NCBI RefSeq assembly: GCF_009765275.1
Contig: NZ_VOPH01000001.1
Coordinates: 868,001 to 932,000, forward strand
Origin: Chachezhania sediminis
GTDB taxonomy: Bacteria > Pseudomonadota > Alphaproteobacteria > Rhodobacterales > Rhodobacteraceae
Direction of reading: 5' to 3'
DNA: 64,000 bases
In this document: positions 33,344 to 41,574 of the stretch, one piece after another
How positions within the stretch are numbered: the stretch's first letter is position 1
Layout of the letters: every line of letters starts with the position of its first letter
Program-made: the position numbers and the translations under genes
The notes under the pieces: model-generated
Database searches by the model: none
What the model was told of the DNA's origin: nothing
Seen by the model: only the letters and a program-made list of their open reading frames with translations

Positions 33344-34648
33344 ATGAACCTGCTCGACATCAATGACCGGCCCGGCACCCATCCGGACAGCTGGTACGCC
33401 GCCACCGCCAACGACGACAAAAGCTACCCGCCACTGGACGGCGACATCACCGCCGATGTCTGCATCGTCGGCGGCGGCTTCACGGGTCTGTCCGCGGCGT
33501 TGCACCTGGCCGAAGCCGGCCGACGCGTGGTGCTGGTGGAAGCGCAACGCGTGGGCTTCGGCGCGTCGGGCCGGAATGGCGGCCAGGTCGGCACCGGACA
33601 CAACCGCGATCCGCTGAAACTGGAAAAGATGGTCGGGGCCGGGAACGCGGCAAAGCTCTGGGACCTGGCCGAGGCGTCGAAGGATCTGGTGAAATCGCTG
33701 GTCGCGACGCACCGGATCGACTGCGATCTGGCGTTGGGGCTTCTGCACGCCGCACGCAGCCGGTCCAGCCTGGCCGAGGAGCATGCCCACGCCGACCAGC
33801 TGGTCGACCGCTGCGGCTATGAACAGATCCGCAAGCTGGACGCGGACGAATTCCGTGCGATCTGCCCGTCGGACTATTATGTGGGCGGCACCTATGACAG
33901 CGGCGCGGGCCACATCCATCCGCTGAACTTCGCCCTGGGCCTGGCTCGCGCGGCGGCGGCGGCCGGCGCCACGATCTGCGAAGGCACGCGGGTTTCGGAA
34001 ATCCGAAAGGGAAGCCCCGCGAAGGTGGTCACCGACCGCGGCACTGTCACGGCGGAACATGTGATCCTGGCCTGCAATGGCTATCTTGGCGGGCTGGAAC
34101 CCAGGGTCGCGGCCCGGGTGATGCCCATCAACAACTTCATCGTCGCGACCGAACCGCTGGGCGACGACGTTTCCCGTGTGCTGACACAGAACGTCGCCGT
34201 GGCCGACGACAAGTTCGTCGTCAGCTATTTTCGCCTGTCGCCCGACGGGCGGCTGATATTCGGCGGTGGGGAAAGCTATGGCTATCGCTTCCCCAGCGAT
34301 ATCGAGGCGAAGGTCCGCCCGAACATGGAAAAGGTCTATCCGCACCTTCGGGACGTGCGCGTGACCCATGCCTGGGGCGGGACGCTGGCCATCACCGTGC
34401 AGCGGATGCCCTATTTCGCAAGGCTGGCGCCCACGATCCTGACCGCGTCCGGCTATTCCGGCCATGGCGTTGCGCTGGCGACACTGGCCGGCAAGCTGAT
34501 GGCGCAGGCGGTGGAAGGGCACGCCGACGGCTTCGACACCATGGCCGCCATCCCCAGCCCGGCCTTCCCTGGGGGCAGCGCGCTCCGCTCGCCCATCCTG
34601 GTGCTGGCGATGACTTGGTTCTCTATGCGCGACCGGCTGGGCATCTAG
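33344..34648 (+). CDS. puuB: FAD-dependent oxidoreductase, gamma-glutamylputrescine oxidase-like
   Basis: A 434-residue flavoenzyme of the DAO family. The dinucleotide motif DVCIVGGGFTGLSAALHLAEAG lies at about 37-58, followed by FGASGRNGGQVGTG (the PuuB/OrdL-type FAD loop) and, near the end, TASGYSGHGVALATLAGKL. PuuB oxidises gamma-glutamylputrescine to the aldehyde, releasing ammonia and peroxide. Position right after the PuuA-like ligase supports this role. A GTG two codons upstream (33338) is an alternative start; no strong ribosome site decides between them. Confidence 0.88.
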   Translation: MNLLDINDRPGTHPDSWYAATANDDKSYPPLDGDITADVCIVGGGFTGLSAALHLAEAGRRVVLVEAQRVGFGASGRNGGQVGTGHNRDPLKLEKMVGAGNAAKLWDLAEASKDLVKSLVATHRIDCDLALGLLHAARSRSSLAEEHAHADQLVDRCGYEQIRKLDADEFRAICPSDYYVGGTYDSGAGHIHPLNFALGLARAAAAAGATICEGTRVSEIRKGSPAKVVTDRGTVTAEHVILACNGYLGGLEPRVAARVMPINNFIVATEPLGDDVSRVLTQNVAVADDKFVVSYFRLSPDGRLIFGGGESYGYRFPSDIEAKVRPNMEKVYPHLRDVRVTHAWGGTLAITVQRMPYFARLAPTILTASGYSGHGVALATLAGKLMAQAVEGHADGFDTMAAIPSPAFPGGSALRSPILVLAMTWFSMRDRLGI

Positions 34649-34711
34649 GCCACGGTTTTCCGCCAAATTACGACAGCACCGTGAAAATTCGGCCCTGCGA
34701 CCGGATTGCGC

Positions 34712-34747
34712 TTGGACTTGGCCCTTGTTCATATTAAGATAGTTCGA
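34712..34747 (+). promoter_or_regulatory. Sigma-70-type promoter before the DegT-family gene
   Basis: TTGGAC (34712-34717) and TAAGAT (34735-34740) are separated by exactly 17 bp, with transcription expected near 34747. This suggests the aminotransferase can be expressed apart from the oxidase upstream. Confidence 0.5.
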
Positions 34748-34771
34748 AGTACAGTTTAAGGAAAACCGAAT

Positions 34772-36001
34772 ATGCAGACCCAGTCGCAGCCGGTCGTAGC
34801 ACCTGACGTTCACCAGGCCGAACCGATTCCCGACGCCGCGCGCGAGGCGATCGATGCGCTGATGCAGTCGGCCGACCTCTTCCGCTACAATTCCGAGGAC
34901 GCGCCGGTCTCGCTTCTGGAAGGCGAATTCGCCGAGATGATGGGGACCCGTTATGCACTGGCGGTGTCCTCCTGTTCGGCGGCGCTGTTCCTGTCGCTGA
35001 AGGCGCTGGACCTGCCCCGGGACGCGAAGGTTCTTCTGCCGGGCTTCACCTTTGCCGCCGTGCCGTCGTCTGTGATCCACGCCGACTGCCTGCCGGTCCT
35101 GTGCGAGGTGGGCGAAAACCTCCGCATCAACCTGGCGGATTTCGAGGCGAAGCTGGATCAGGACATCGCGGCTGTCATCATCAGCCACATGCGCGGCCAT
35201 ACCTCGGACATGGACGCCATCATGGCGCTGTGCGATGCCCGCGACATCCCGGTGATCGAGGATGCGGCCCATTCGCTGGGCACGACCTGGGGCGGGCGCA
35301 AGATCGGCACCATCGGCAAGATCGGCTGTTTTTCCTTCCAGTCCTACAAGATGATCAATGCCGGCGAAGGTGGCGTGCTGGTCAGCGACGACCCCGAACT
35401 GGTCGCGCGCGCCGTGATCATGTCGGGCGCCTATGAGCATAACTGGAAGAAGCACAAGCGCCGGGGCGAAAACTCGTCAGAGCTGGAAGAGGCCTTCGGC
35501 CGCTGGCAGAACAAGCTGCCGCTTTACAATCTGCGCATGAACAACCTGTCGGCCGCGGTGATCCGTCCCCAGATCCCGGAACTGGAGCGTAGGGTGATCG
35601 ACGGGCTGAAGAACCACGACTATGTCGCGGACCGGCTGAACGGATCCCCCTGGTTCGAGGTGCCGCCCTGCCTGGCGCCGGAAGTCCGCGCACCGGATTC
35701 GATCCAGTTCAACCTTGTCGGCCTGACTGACAACCAGGTGAAGGCCTTCGCCGCGCTTTCCGCCGACCGTGGGGTGAAGGTCCAGGTCTTCGGGATGAGC
35801 ACGGACAACGCCCGCGCGTTCTGGAACTGGCAGTTCATCAAGGACCTGCCGGAACTGCCGCAGACCCGTGCCATGCTGATGCGCGCCTGCGACGTGCGTC
35901 TGCCGGTGCGCCTGACCAGGGCGGAACTCGACATCATCGCCGACATCCTGCTGGGCGCGATGGACGAGGTCATGCCGGAGCCCCTTGCCTACGGCACCTG
36001 A
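34772..36001 (+). CDS. DegT/DnrJ/EryC1/StrS family PLP-dependent aminotransferase
   Basis: A 409-residue fold-type I PLP enzyme. The PLP lysine is K193 in SFQSYKMINAGEGG; the phosphate-binding and ring-stacking parts are VSSCSAALFLSL (about 65-76) and the Asp-containing IEDAAHSLGTTWGG (about 162-175). The family usually aminates keto-sugars, but no sugar-nucleotide genes are near. It sits behind the polyamine-type cluster with its own promoter and a strong terminator, so an amine or amino-aldehyde substrate is possible. This is inference; the substrate is unknown. Confidence 0.88.
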   Translation: MQTQSQPVVAPDVHQAEPIPDAAREAIDALMQSADLFRYNSEDAPVSLLEGEFAEMMGTRYALAVSSCSAALFLSLKALDLPRDAKVLLPGFTFAAVPSSVIHADCLPVLCEVGENLRINLADFEAKLDQDIAAVIISHMRGHTSDMDAIMALCDARDIPVIEDAAHSLGTTWGGRKIGTIGKIGCFSFQSYKMINAGEGGVLVSDDPELVARAVIMSGAYEHNWKKHKRRGENSSELEEAFGRWQNKLPLYNLRMNNLSAAVIRPQIPELERRVIDGLKNHDYVADRLNGSPWFEVPPCLAPEVRAPDSIQFNLVGLTDNQVKAFAALSADRGVKVQVFGMSTDNARAFWNWQFIKDLPELPQTRAMLMRACDVRLPVRLTRAELDIIADILLGAMDEVMPEPLAYGT

Positions 36002-36026
36002 TCGCCGGCAAACCTGCGGACAAAAG

Positions 36027-36054
36027 AAAAGCGGCGCCGGGTGCGCCGCTTTTT
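36027..36054 (+). terminator. Rho-independent terminator after the DegT-family gene
   Basis: The arms AAAAGCGGCGC (36027-36037) and GCGCCGCTTTT (36043-36053) form an 11-bp stem around a 5-nt loop and end in a T-run. It lies 26 bp after the stop and closes the polyamine-type cluster. Confidence 0.85.
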
Positions 36055-36196
36055 CGTTCGAACAAACACCCCGAAGCCCAGGAACCGCGGCGCACAAGCG
36101 CCGCATCGCGCCCGAGACGGTTCGGCGAATGCGGACCGCATTCGCCGAGGGCGGGCGGGTGGGCCGTCGAAGGGCGCGATCCCGCCGCGCGCGAAA

Positions 36197-36769
36197 TCAG
36201 CTCAGCTTGGACAATTTCGACTGCAGGTCGGCCAGCTGCTTCTTGATCGCATCCAGCTCGTCACCGTCACCCGATTTCTTGGCCGCAGGCTTGGCCGTGC
36301 CGTCATCGTGGCCCGGCCCGGACATGCCCGACGGGAAACCGCCGGTCATCGCCTTCAGCCAGGCTTCCTGCTGGGCCTTCATCGCCTCGAAGCCCGGAAA
36401 GGTGGTGATCGGGTTCATCGCCTGCATGTTTTCCATCATCTTCGACTGGCTGTCGCGCAGCATCTCGAAGGAGCTGGTCAGGAAATGGGGCATCATGCCC
36501 CCGCCCGGCACCATGTAGCTGCGGACCAGGTCCATCAGCACGTTCACCGGCAGGACGTTCTCGCCCCGGCTTTCATGTTCGGCAATGATCTGCAGGAGGT
36601 ACTGGCGGGTCAGGTCGTCGCCCGACTTCAGATCGACGATCTGCACCTCTCGGCCCGCCCGGATGAACCCGGCGATATCCTCGAGCGTCACGTAATCGCT
36701 CGTCTCCGTGTTATAGAGACGTCGGCTAGCGTATCTCTTGATCAGAAGTGGCTTGTCGCCATCCGCCAT
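36197..36769 (-). CDS. phaR: Polyhydroxyalkanoate synthesis repressor PhaR
   Basis: A 190-residue regulator. The DNA-binding N-domain reads PLLIKRYASRRLYNTETSDY, followed by YVTLEDIAGFIRAGREVQIVD and the PHB-accumulation domain (YLLQIIAEHES, VNVLMDLVRSYM). PhaR represses phasin and its own gene until nascent polyhydroxybutyrate granules titrate it away. The C-terminal tail is Lys/Asp-rich and coiled-coil-like. The start at 36769 was chosen because the RYASRRLYNT motif follows within 20 residues. A CTGC-AAA-GCAG site lies 41 bp upstream. Confidence 0.94.
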   Translation of the reverse strand: MADGDKPLLIKRYASRRLYNTETSDYVTLEDIAGFIRAGREVQIVDLKSGDDLTRQYLLQIIAEHESRGENVLPVNVLMDLVRSYMVPGGGMMPHFLTSSFEMLRDSQSKMMENMQAMNPITTFPGFEAMKAQQEAWLKAMTGGFPSGMSGPGHDDGTAKPAAKKSGDGDELDAIKKQLADLQSKLSKLS

Positions 36770-36809
36770 TTCGGTCCCTCCCGAGCCCTGCACCCGTTAA
36801 ACGTAATCG

Positions 36810-36820
36810 CTGCAAAGCAG
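36810..36820 (-). promoter_or_regulatory. Candidate PhaR operator before phaR
   Basis: CTGC-AAA-GCAG fits the CTGC-N3/4-GCAG motif I recall being reported for PhaR in Paracoccus. It lies 41 bp upstream of the phaR start and would give autoregulation. Confidence 0.6.
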
Positions 36821-36907
36821 AATGCAAAGGGAAACGGTCACTGAACGTCGCGCAATCCGAAAAGAACTGCGCCCTGTTCGGGGCCTTCCCCTGCCCTGAA
36901 ACGGGAA

Positions 36908-36929
36908 GGGCAGGCCCGAAGGCCTGCCC
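36908..36929 (-). terminator. Hairpin terminator after phaP
   Basis: The arms GGGCAGGCC (36908-36916) and GGCCTGCCC (36921-36929) form a perfect 9-bp stem with a 4-nt loop, about 80 bp beyond the phaP stop. The T-run on the minus strand is short. Smaller hairpins (GATCCC-TTGC-GGGATC at 36986-37001 and the nearby GATCTTCG pair) lie between it and phaP. Confidence 0.55.
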
Positions 36930-37007
36930 TGTCCGAGATTGCACCGGATGGGAGGAGAGGAGGTGCAGATCTTCGAACCCCGAAGATCCCTTGCGGGATC
37001 CCATCGT

Positions 37008-37451
37008 TTACTGAGCGGTCGCCTTCTTGGCCGCTTCGGTCATGTCGGCGGTTGCCTTCTTCATGGCCGAGGTGGCTTCCTCAGCGACGTCCTTGCCGGC
37101 CGACATCATCAGCTCGACGGTGTCCATCTGGACCTTCTTCGCGATCTCGGCGAAGGCGGCCATGTTCTCGGCGGCCACTTCGGCGGTTGCCGATGCAAAG
37201 TCGGTCACGGCCTTGGCATAGTCCGCCGGCTCGTCCTTGGCTTTCGCCATCTCGGTCAGCTTGGTGATGGTGTCTTTTGCCCACTTCGACGTCAGGTCGG
37301 CCGATTTCTCGGCGGCGTCCAGCGCGATGACCGACAGCTTTTCGTTCAGGTCGGCGGTGGTCTTGAACGCTTCTTCCATCGACGAGGTGTCGACCGGGAA
37401 TGCGCCCATCATGTCTTTCATCATAGCGGTGAAATCTTGCGTGCTTGCCAT
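37008..37451 (-). CDS. phaP: Phasin family protein
   Basis: A 147-residue, Ala/Lys/Glu-rich helical protein with heptad-like patterning (LNEKLSVIALDAAEKSADLT, AAENMAAFAEIAKKVQMDTV) typical of short alphaproteobacterial phasins. It coats polyhydroxybutyrate granules. Two CTGC-N3-GCAG sites lie 60-100 bp upstream, so PhaR probably represses it when no polymer is present. It is downstream of phaC on the same strand. Confidence 0.93.
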   Translation of the reverse strand: MASTQDFTAMMKDMMGAFPVDTSSMEEAFKTTADLNEKLSVIALDAAEKSADLTSKWAKDTITKLTEMAKAKDEPADYAKAVTDFASATAEVAAENMAAFAEIAKKVQMDTVELMMSAGKDVAEEATSAMKKATADMTEAAKKATAQ

Positions 37452-37512
37452 TGTCTCAAATCCTTTTGCCTAACGGGCCCGCCCCGTTTCTTAGCTGAGC
37501 GGAATATGCATG

Positions 37513-37523
37513 CTGCAGCGCAG
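37513..37523 (-). promoter_or_regulatory. Candidate PhaR operator 1 before phaP
   Basis: CTGC-AGC-GCAG lies 62 bp upstream of the phaP start and matches the reported CTGC-N3/4-GCAG motif. A second copy lies 29 bp further upstream, so two PhaR molecules could bind on roughly one face of the helix. Confidence 0.65.
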
Positions 37524-37541
37524 CATTTCAAGGAAAAAATG

Positions 37542-37552
37542 CTGCGCTGCAG
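37542..37552 (-). promoter_or_regulatory. Candidate PhaR operator 2 before phaP
   Basis: CTGC-GCT-GCAG, the second copy upstream of phaP. It lies between phaP and the end of phaC (37605), so it serves phaP only. The AT-rich stretch between and beyond the two copies could hold the promoter. Confidence 0.65.
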
Positions 37553-37604
37553 AACAATCGTTGTTTTCAAAGGATATTTTAGACGGCGCACAAGGGCTGC
37601 ACCG

Positions 37605-39422
37605 TCAGGCTTTCACCGCAACATAGGTCCCGGGCGCCGGCACAAGCACCGGGTGAGTCGAATCCCCCGGTTCCCGCGCTGGGACGTCACCGCCCGACCG
37701 GGGCCGAAGCCATGCCTCCCAGGTCGGCCACCAGGACCCTTCATGATAGGTGCCGGTGTCCTTCCAGGTCTCGTAGTCCAGCGTCATGTCCGGGTTCAGG
37801 TAATGTCCGTACTTCTTCTTGGACGGCGGGTTCACGATGCCTGCGATATGGCCGGATTCCGTCATGATGAAGGTCCGTTCCGGCGACCCCATCTGCTGGA
37901 CTCCCCGATAGCTGTCCTTCCACGGCGCGATGTGATCCGTCTCGCAGGCGATAGCGCACAGCGGCACGTTCACATCCTGAATCTTCAGCGTGTGGCCAAG
38001 AAGCTCCAGACCGCCGGCAGCGAACTGGTTCTGCTGGCACAGCTTGCGCAGGTACTGCTTGCCCATCCTGGCCGGCAGGTTGGTCCCGTCCCCGTTCCAG
38101 TAAAGCAGATCGAAGGCCGGCGGCGCCTCGCCCAGCATGTAGTTCCGGATCGCCGGCTGGTAGACCAGATCGTTCGACCGCAGGAACGAGAAGGTGCGCG
38201 CCATCAGGTAGGACGCCAGGATCCCGTCCTTGTCCATCTCCTCCTCCAGCGCGTCGACGAAATCGTCCTGCAGGAAAGGCGTGAAATCCCCCTGATCCGA
38301 GAAATCGGTCAGCGCGGTAAAGAAGGTGGCCGAGTTGACCGAGGTATCGCCCCGCGCCTTCATCAGCGCCAGCGTCAGCGCAAGCGTGGTGCCCGCGATG
38401 CAATAACCGATGACGTTCAGCTTCTCCGTCCCGCAGATCTCCCGCACCGTGGACATCGCGGTCAGGAAGCCCTCCTCGACATATTCCTCCATGCCGACCT
38501 CGGCATAGCTGGCGTCGGGGTTCACCCACGAGACGACGAAGACGGTATAGCCCTGGTCGGTGATCCAGCGGATCAGGCTGTTCTGGGCCTTCAGGTCCAG
38601 GATGTAGAACTTGTTGATCCAGGGCGGCACGATCAGTAGCGGGATTTCCTTCACCGTTTCCGTCGTGGGCGAATACTGCACCAGTTCCAGCATCCGGTTG
38701 CGGAAGACGACGGCGCCCGGCGCTGTGGCGATGTTGCCGCCCATCTGGAAGGCCGTATCGTCCGACAGGCGCACGATCAGTTCGCCATCGTGGGCTTCAA
38801 GGTCGTGGATCAGATTTTCCAGCCCCTGCACAAGCGACTGGCCTTCGGTCTTCAGCGCCTTTTCCAGCGCATCCGGGTTGGTGGCCAGGAAGTTGGTCGG
38901 CGACATCAGTTCCACGATCTGCTTGGCGAAATAGCCCAGCCGCTTCTTTTCCACCGGATTCAGGTCGTCGACATCCTCGACCGCCTGGCGGATGGCGTCG
39001 GCGTTGATCAGGTACTGCTGCTTCAGGAAATTGAAATAGGGATGCGAATCCCACAGGGGATTCTTGAATCGCGGGTCCTTCGGCCCCGGGTCGTCAGGCG
39101 CCTGCAGCTTGCCCTTGGCCAACGCCTGCTGCGCTTCCAGGAAATGCCGGACGGAGTTGCCCCAATAGGACAATTGGTGTTCGAAGATCTTGGCCGGATT
39201 GTTCACCGCTTCGGCCCAATAAGCCGTAGCCGCGCGCTGAAACAATTGCTGGCTTGGCCCGTCCAGGGACGGGCTACGCATCTTGCGGCGGGACAAAGCC
39301 TCGACCAGGCGCTTGGTCAGCACCTCGACCTTGTCCAGATTCTCTGTCAGCTTCTCGAGGTTCTCCCCCGAAAGCGGCATCGTGCCATCCGTCCGTCCCT
39401 CGGAGTCGTCGCCCGTTGTCAT
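37605..39422 (-). CDS. phaC: Class I poly(3-hydroxyalkanoate) synthase
   Basis: A 605-residue enzyme. The lipase-like box carries the catalytic cysteine C341 in VIGYCIAGTT. PHA-synthase segments are LLIVPPWINKFYILDLKAQNS (about 262-282), VFVVSWVNPDASYAEVGM and the C-terminal region with DHIAPW and GSGHIAGI-like GHIAGIVNPPSKKKYG. It polymerises 3-hydroxybutyryl-CoA at the granule surface. A GGGGGAAAGG ribosome site precedes the ATG. It is divergent from the depolymerase phaZ, 132 bp away. Confidence 0.96.
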   Translation of the reverse strand: MTTGDDSEGRTDGTMPLSGENLEKLTENLDKVEVLTKRLVEALSRRKMRSPSLDGPSQQLFQRAATAYWAEAVNNPAKIFEHQLSYWGNSVRHFLEAQQALAKGKLQAPDDPGPKDPRFKNPLWDSHPYFNFLKQQYLINADAIRQAVEDVDDLNPVEKKRLGYFAKQIVELMSPTNFLATNPDALEKALKTEGQSLVQGLENLIHDLEAHDGELIVRLSDDTAFQMGGNIATAPGAVVFRNRMLELVQYSPTTETVKEIPLLIVPPWINKFYILDLKAQNSLIRWITDQGYTVFVVSWVNPDASYAEVGMEEYVEEGFLTAMSTVREICGTEKLNVIGYCIAGTTLALTLALMKARGDTSVNSATFFTALTDFSDQGDFTPFLQDDFVDALEEEMDKDGILASYLMARTFSFLRSNDLVYQPAIRNYMLGEAPPAFDLLYWNGDGTNLPARMGKQYLRKLCQQNQFAAGGLELLGHTLKIQDVNVPLCAIACETDHIAPWKDSYRGVQQMGSPERTFIMTESGHIAGIVNPPSKKKYGHYLNPDMTLDYETWKDTGTYHEGSWWPTWEAWLRPRSGGDVPAREPGDSTHPVLVPAPGTYVAVKA

Positions 39423-39554
39423 TTTAACCTTTCCCCCTTAACCTTCCTCCTACAGACCACACTACCGTCGTATGGTCGGGAGGCAAAGCGACGATTGGTC
39501 CATGCAGGCCGCCAGCGTATCCGCGTCGGCGGCCGGTTCGACTGGAGACCCGAC

Positions 39555-40835
39555 ATGCGATACATGACGACCTACGACTTGATGGAGTCGGCGCGGAACA
39601 CCAACCAGTGGATGGGGGCGACCGCGCAAGCCATTGCCGGATATCCGCTTTTCGCGGCGATGCCCAATCCTGCCCTGACGCTGATGGGCGCCTGGGGCGA
39701 AGTGGCGGAGCGCACCTTCTCGCGCATGGTGGTGAAGCCCGACTGGGGAATCGATTCGATTACCGGCGAGGACGGCCGCGATCACGTGGTCGAACTCGAA
39801 ACGGTGGTCGAAAAACCCTTCGGCAACCTGATCCACTTCAAGATCAACGGCCGCGAACCGTCCAAGCGGCGCGTGCTGCTGGTGGCGCCGATGTCCGGCC
39901 ACTATGCCACACTGCTGCGCTCGACCGTGAAATCGCTTCTGGGCGATTGCGAGGTCTATATTACCGACTGGCACAATGCCCGCGATATCCCGGTGTCGAT
40001 GGGCAAGTTCGACATCGAGGATTACACCCTCTACCTCGTCGATTTCATGCGTGCGCTCGGGTCCGACATCCACGTGATCGCGGTCTGCCAGCCGGCGCCG
40101 CTGACGCTGGCCGCGACTGCCTACCTGGCCGAGGAAGACCCGGCCGCCCAACCCGCCACGCTGACGCTGATCGGCGGCCCGGTCGACCCAGAGGCGACCC
40201 CGACCGAGGTGACCGATTTCGGCCGCCGCGTGACCATGGGCCAGTTGGAAGAGGCCGCGATCCAGCGCGTGGGTTTCAAATACAAGGGCGTGGGCCGCAT
40301 GGTCTATCCGGGCCTCCTGCAGCTGACCTCTTTCATGTCGATGAATGCCGACCGGCACAGCCAGGCCTTTTCCGACCAGATCCAGCGGGTGGCGCGCGGC
40401 GAAGCCTCGGACCACGATGCCCACAACAAGTTCTACGACGAATACCTGGCCGTGATGGACATGACGGCCGAGTTCTACCTGTCCACGGTCGAGCGGATCT
40501 TCAAGAAATGCCAGATCGCGAAGAACGACTTCGTGGTCGCCGGCAAGAAGGTGGACATCGGCAAGATCACCGATGTCGCGGTCAAGACGGTCGAAGGTGC
40601 CAATGACGACATTTCCGCCCCCGGTCAGTGCATCGCGGCGCTGGCCCTGTGCACCGGTCTGTCGGAGGAAAAGAAGTACAGCCACCTGGAACCGGGCGCG
40701 GGCCATTACGGCATCTTTGCCGGTCGGTCCTGGCGGGACAATATCCGCCCGCTGGTGCTGAACTTCATCGACGACAACAGCCGGCCGCCGGCCAGCGGGG
40801 CCACGACTGCCGCCGGCGACATGGCGGCAGAGTGA
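39555..40835 (+). CDS. phaZ: Intracellular polyhydroxybutyrate depolymerase
   Basis: A 426-residue protein of the intracellular PHB depolymerase family: YDLMESARNTNQWMGATAQA at the start, LLVAPMSGHYATLLRSTVKSLL, VYITDWHNARDIPVSMGKFD, the catalytic cysteine in IAVCQPAPLTLAA, and the C-terminal GAGHYGIFAGRSWR with the catalytic histidine. It breaks down stored polymer in the cytoplasm. Divergent placement opposite phaC allows joint control of synthesis and use. Confidence 0.95.
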   Translation: MRYMTTYDLMESARNTNQWMGATAQAIAGYPLFAAMPNPALTLMGAWGEVAERTFSRMVVKPDWGIDSITGEDGRDHVVELETVVEKPFGNLIHFKINGREPSKRRVLLVAPMSGHYATLLRSTVKSLLGDCEVYITDWHNARDIPVSMGKFDIEDYTLYLVDFMRALGSDIHVIAVCQPAPLTLAATAYLAEEDPAAQPATLTLIGGPVDPEATPTEVTDFGRRVTMGQLEEAAIQRVGFKYKGVGRMVYPGLLQLTSFMSMNADRHSQAFSDQIQRVARGEASDHDAHNKFYDEYLAVMDMTAEFYLSTVERIFKKCQIAKNDFVVAGKKVDIGKITDVAVKTVEGANDDISAPGQCIAALALCTGLSEEKKYSHLEPGAGHYGIFAGRSWRDNIRPLVLNFIDDNSRPPASGATTAAGDMAAE

Positions 40836-40839
40836 CCTG

Positions 40840-41427
40840 ATGCCCACCACAGAGCCGATCCGCTTTGCCTGCGCCTGCGGGTCGGTCCGGGGCGAGGTTT
40901 CCCGCACCTCCTCCCCTGGCGGAACGCACATCATCTGCCATTGTAAATACTGCCGCGCCGGAGAACTTTGGTGCGGACAACCCGACCCGGATCCGGAAGG
41001 CGTGGCCATCTTCCAGACCACGGCGGACCGGGTACGTTTCACCGAGGGTCAGGACCATGTCGGCGCCTTCCGCCTGACGAAACAGGGTCCATACCGCTGG
41101 TACGCAACCTGCTGCAAGGCACCGCTTTTCAACACCACGTCCAGCCCGGGCGTGCCCTTCGCCGGCATGATCGCGGCCCGGGCCGCGGATCCGTCAGATC
41201 TGGGCCCGGTGAAGATGCACGTCTTCCGCACGCAGCCCGACGGCACGTCCAAGGCCGGACTTGGGATCGGAGCAGTGGCCAAGCTGATGACCGGGCTTGC
41301 CGCCGCACGGCTGTCGGGGCGCTGGAAGAATACCCCCTTCTTCGATGCCGCGACCCGCAAGCCCCTGGCCACGCCCGCGATGGTGGGCCCGGACGACAGC
41401 GACGGGCTTTATCCCCCGCGCCGCTGA
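40840..41427 (+). CDS. DUF6151/GFA-like zinc-ligand protein
   Basis: A 195-residue protein with a cysteine pattern like the GFA fold (FACACGSVRGEV at about 9-20, IICHCKYCRAGELWCG at about 31-46, ATCCKAPLFN near 88). The C-terminal third (PFFDAATRKPLATPAMVG) resembles what I know as DUF6151. It starts 4 bp after phaZ, so it is cotranscribed with the depolymerase. Function unknown. Confidence 0.75.
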   Translation: MPTTEPIRFACACGSVRGEVSRTSSPGGTHIICHCKYCRAGELWCGQPDPDPEGVAIFQTTADRVRFTEGQDHVGAFRLTKQGPYRWYATCCKAPLFNTTSSPGVPFAGMIAARAADPSDLGPVKMHVFRTQPDGTSKAGLGIGAVAKLMTGLAAARLSGRWKNTPFFDAATRKPLATPAMVGPDDSDGLYPPRR

Positions 41428-41574
41428 CGTTCGGAAGCGTATCCAATCAACCGTTCCGCCCGGCTCCGGGCCGGACAGCGCCGGCCCGCACCCACCGAAT
41501 GAACAGGGGGGCGTCTCCCTTCTTGACGCAACGCCATCCCGGCAAGGGGCCTTGCACCAATGTCCAGGGCAGCC

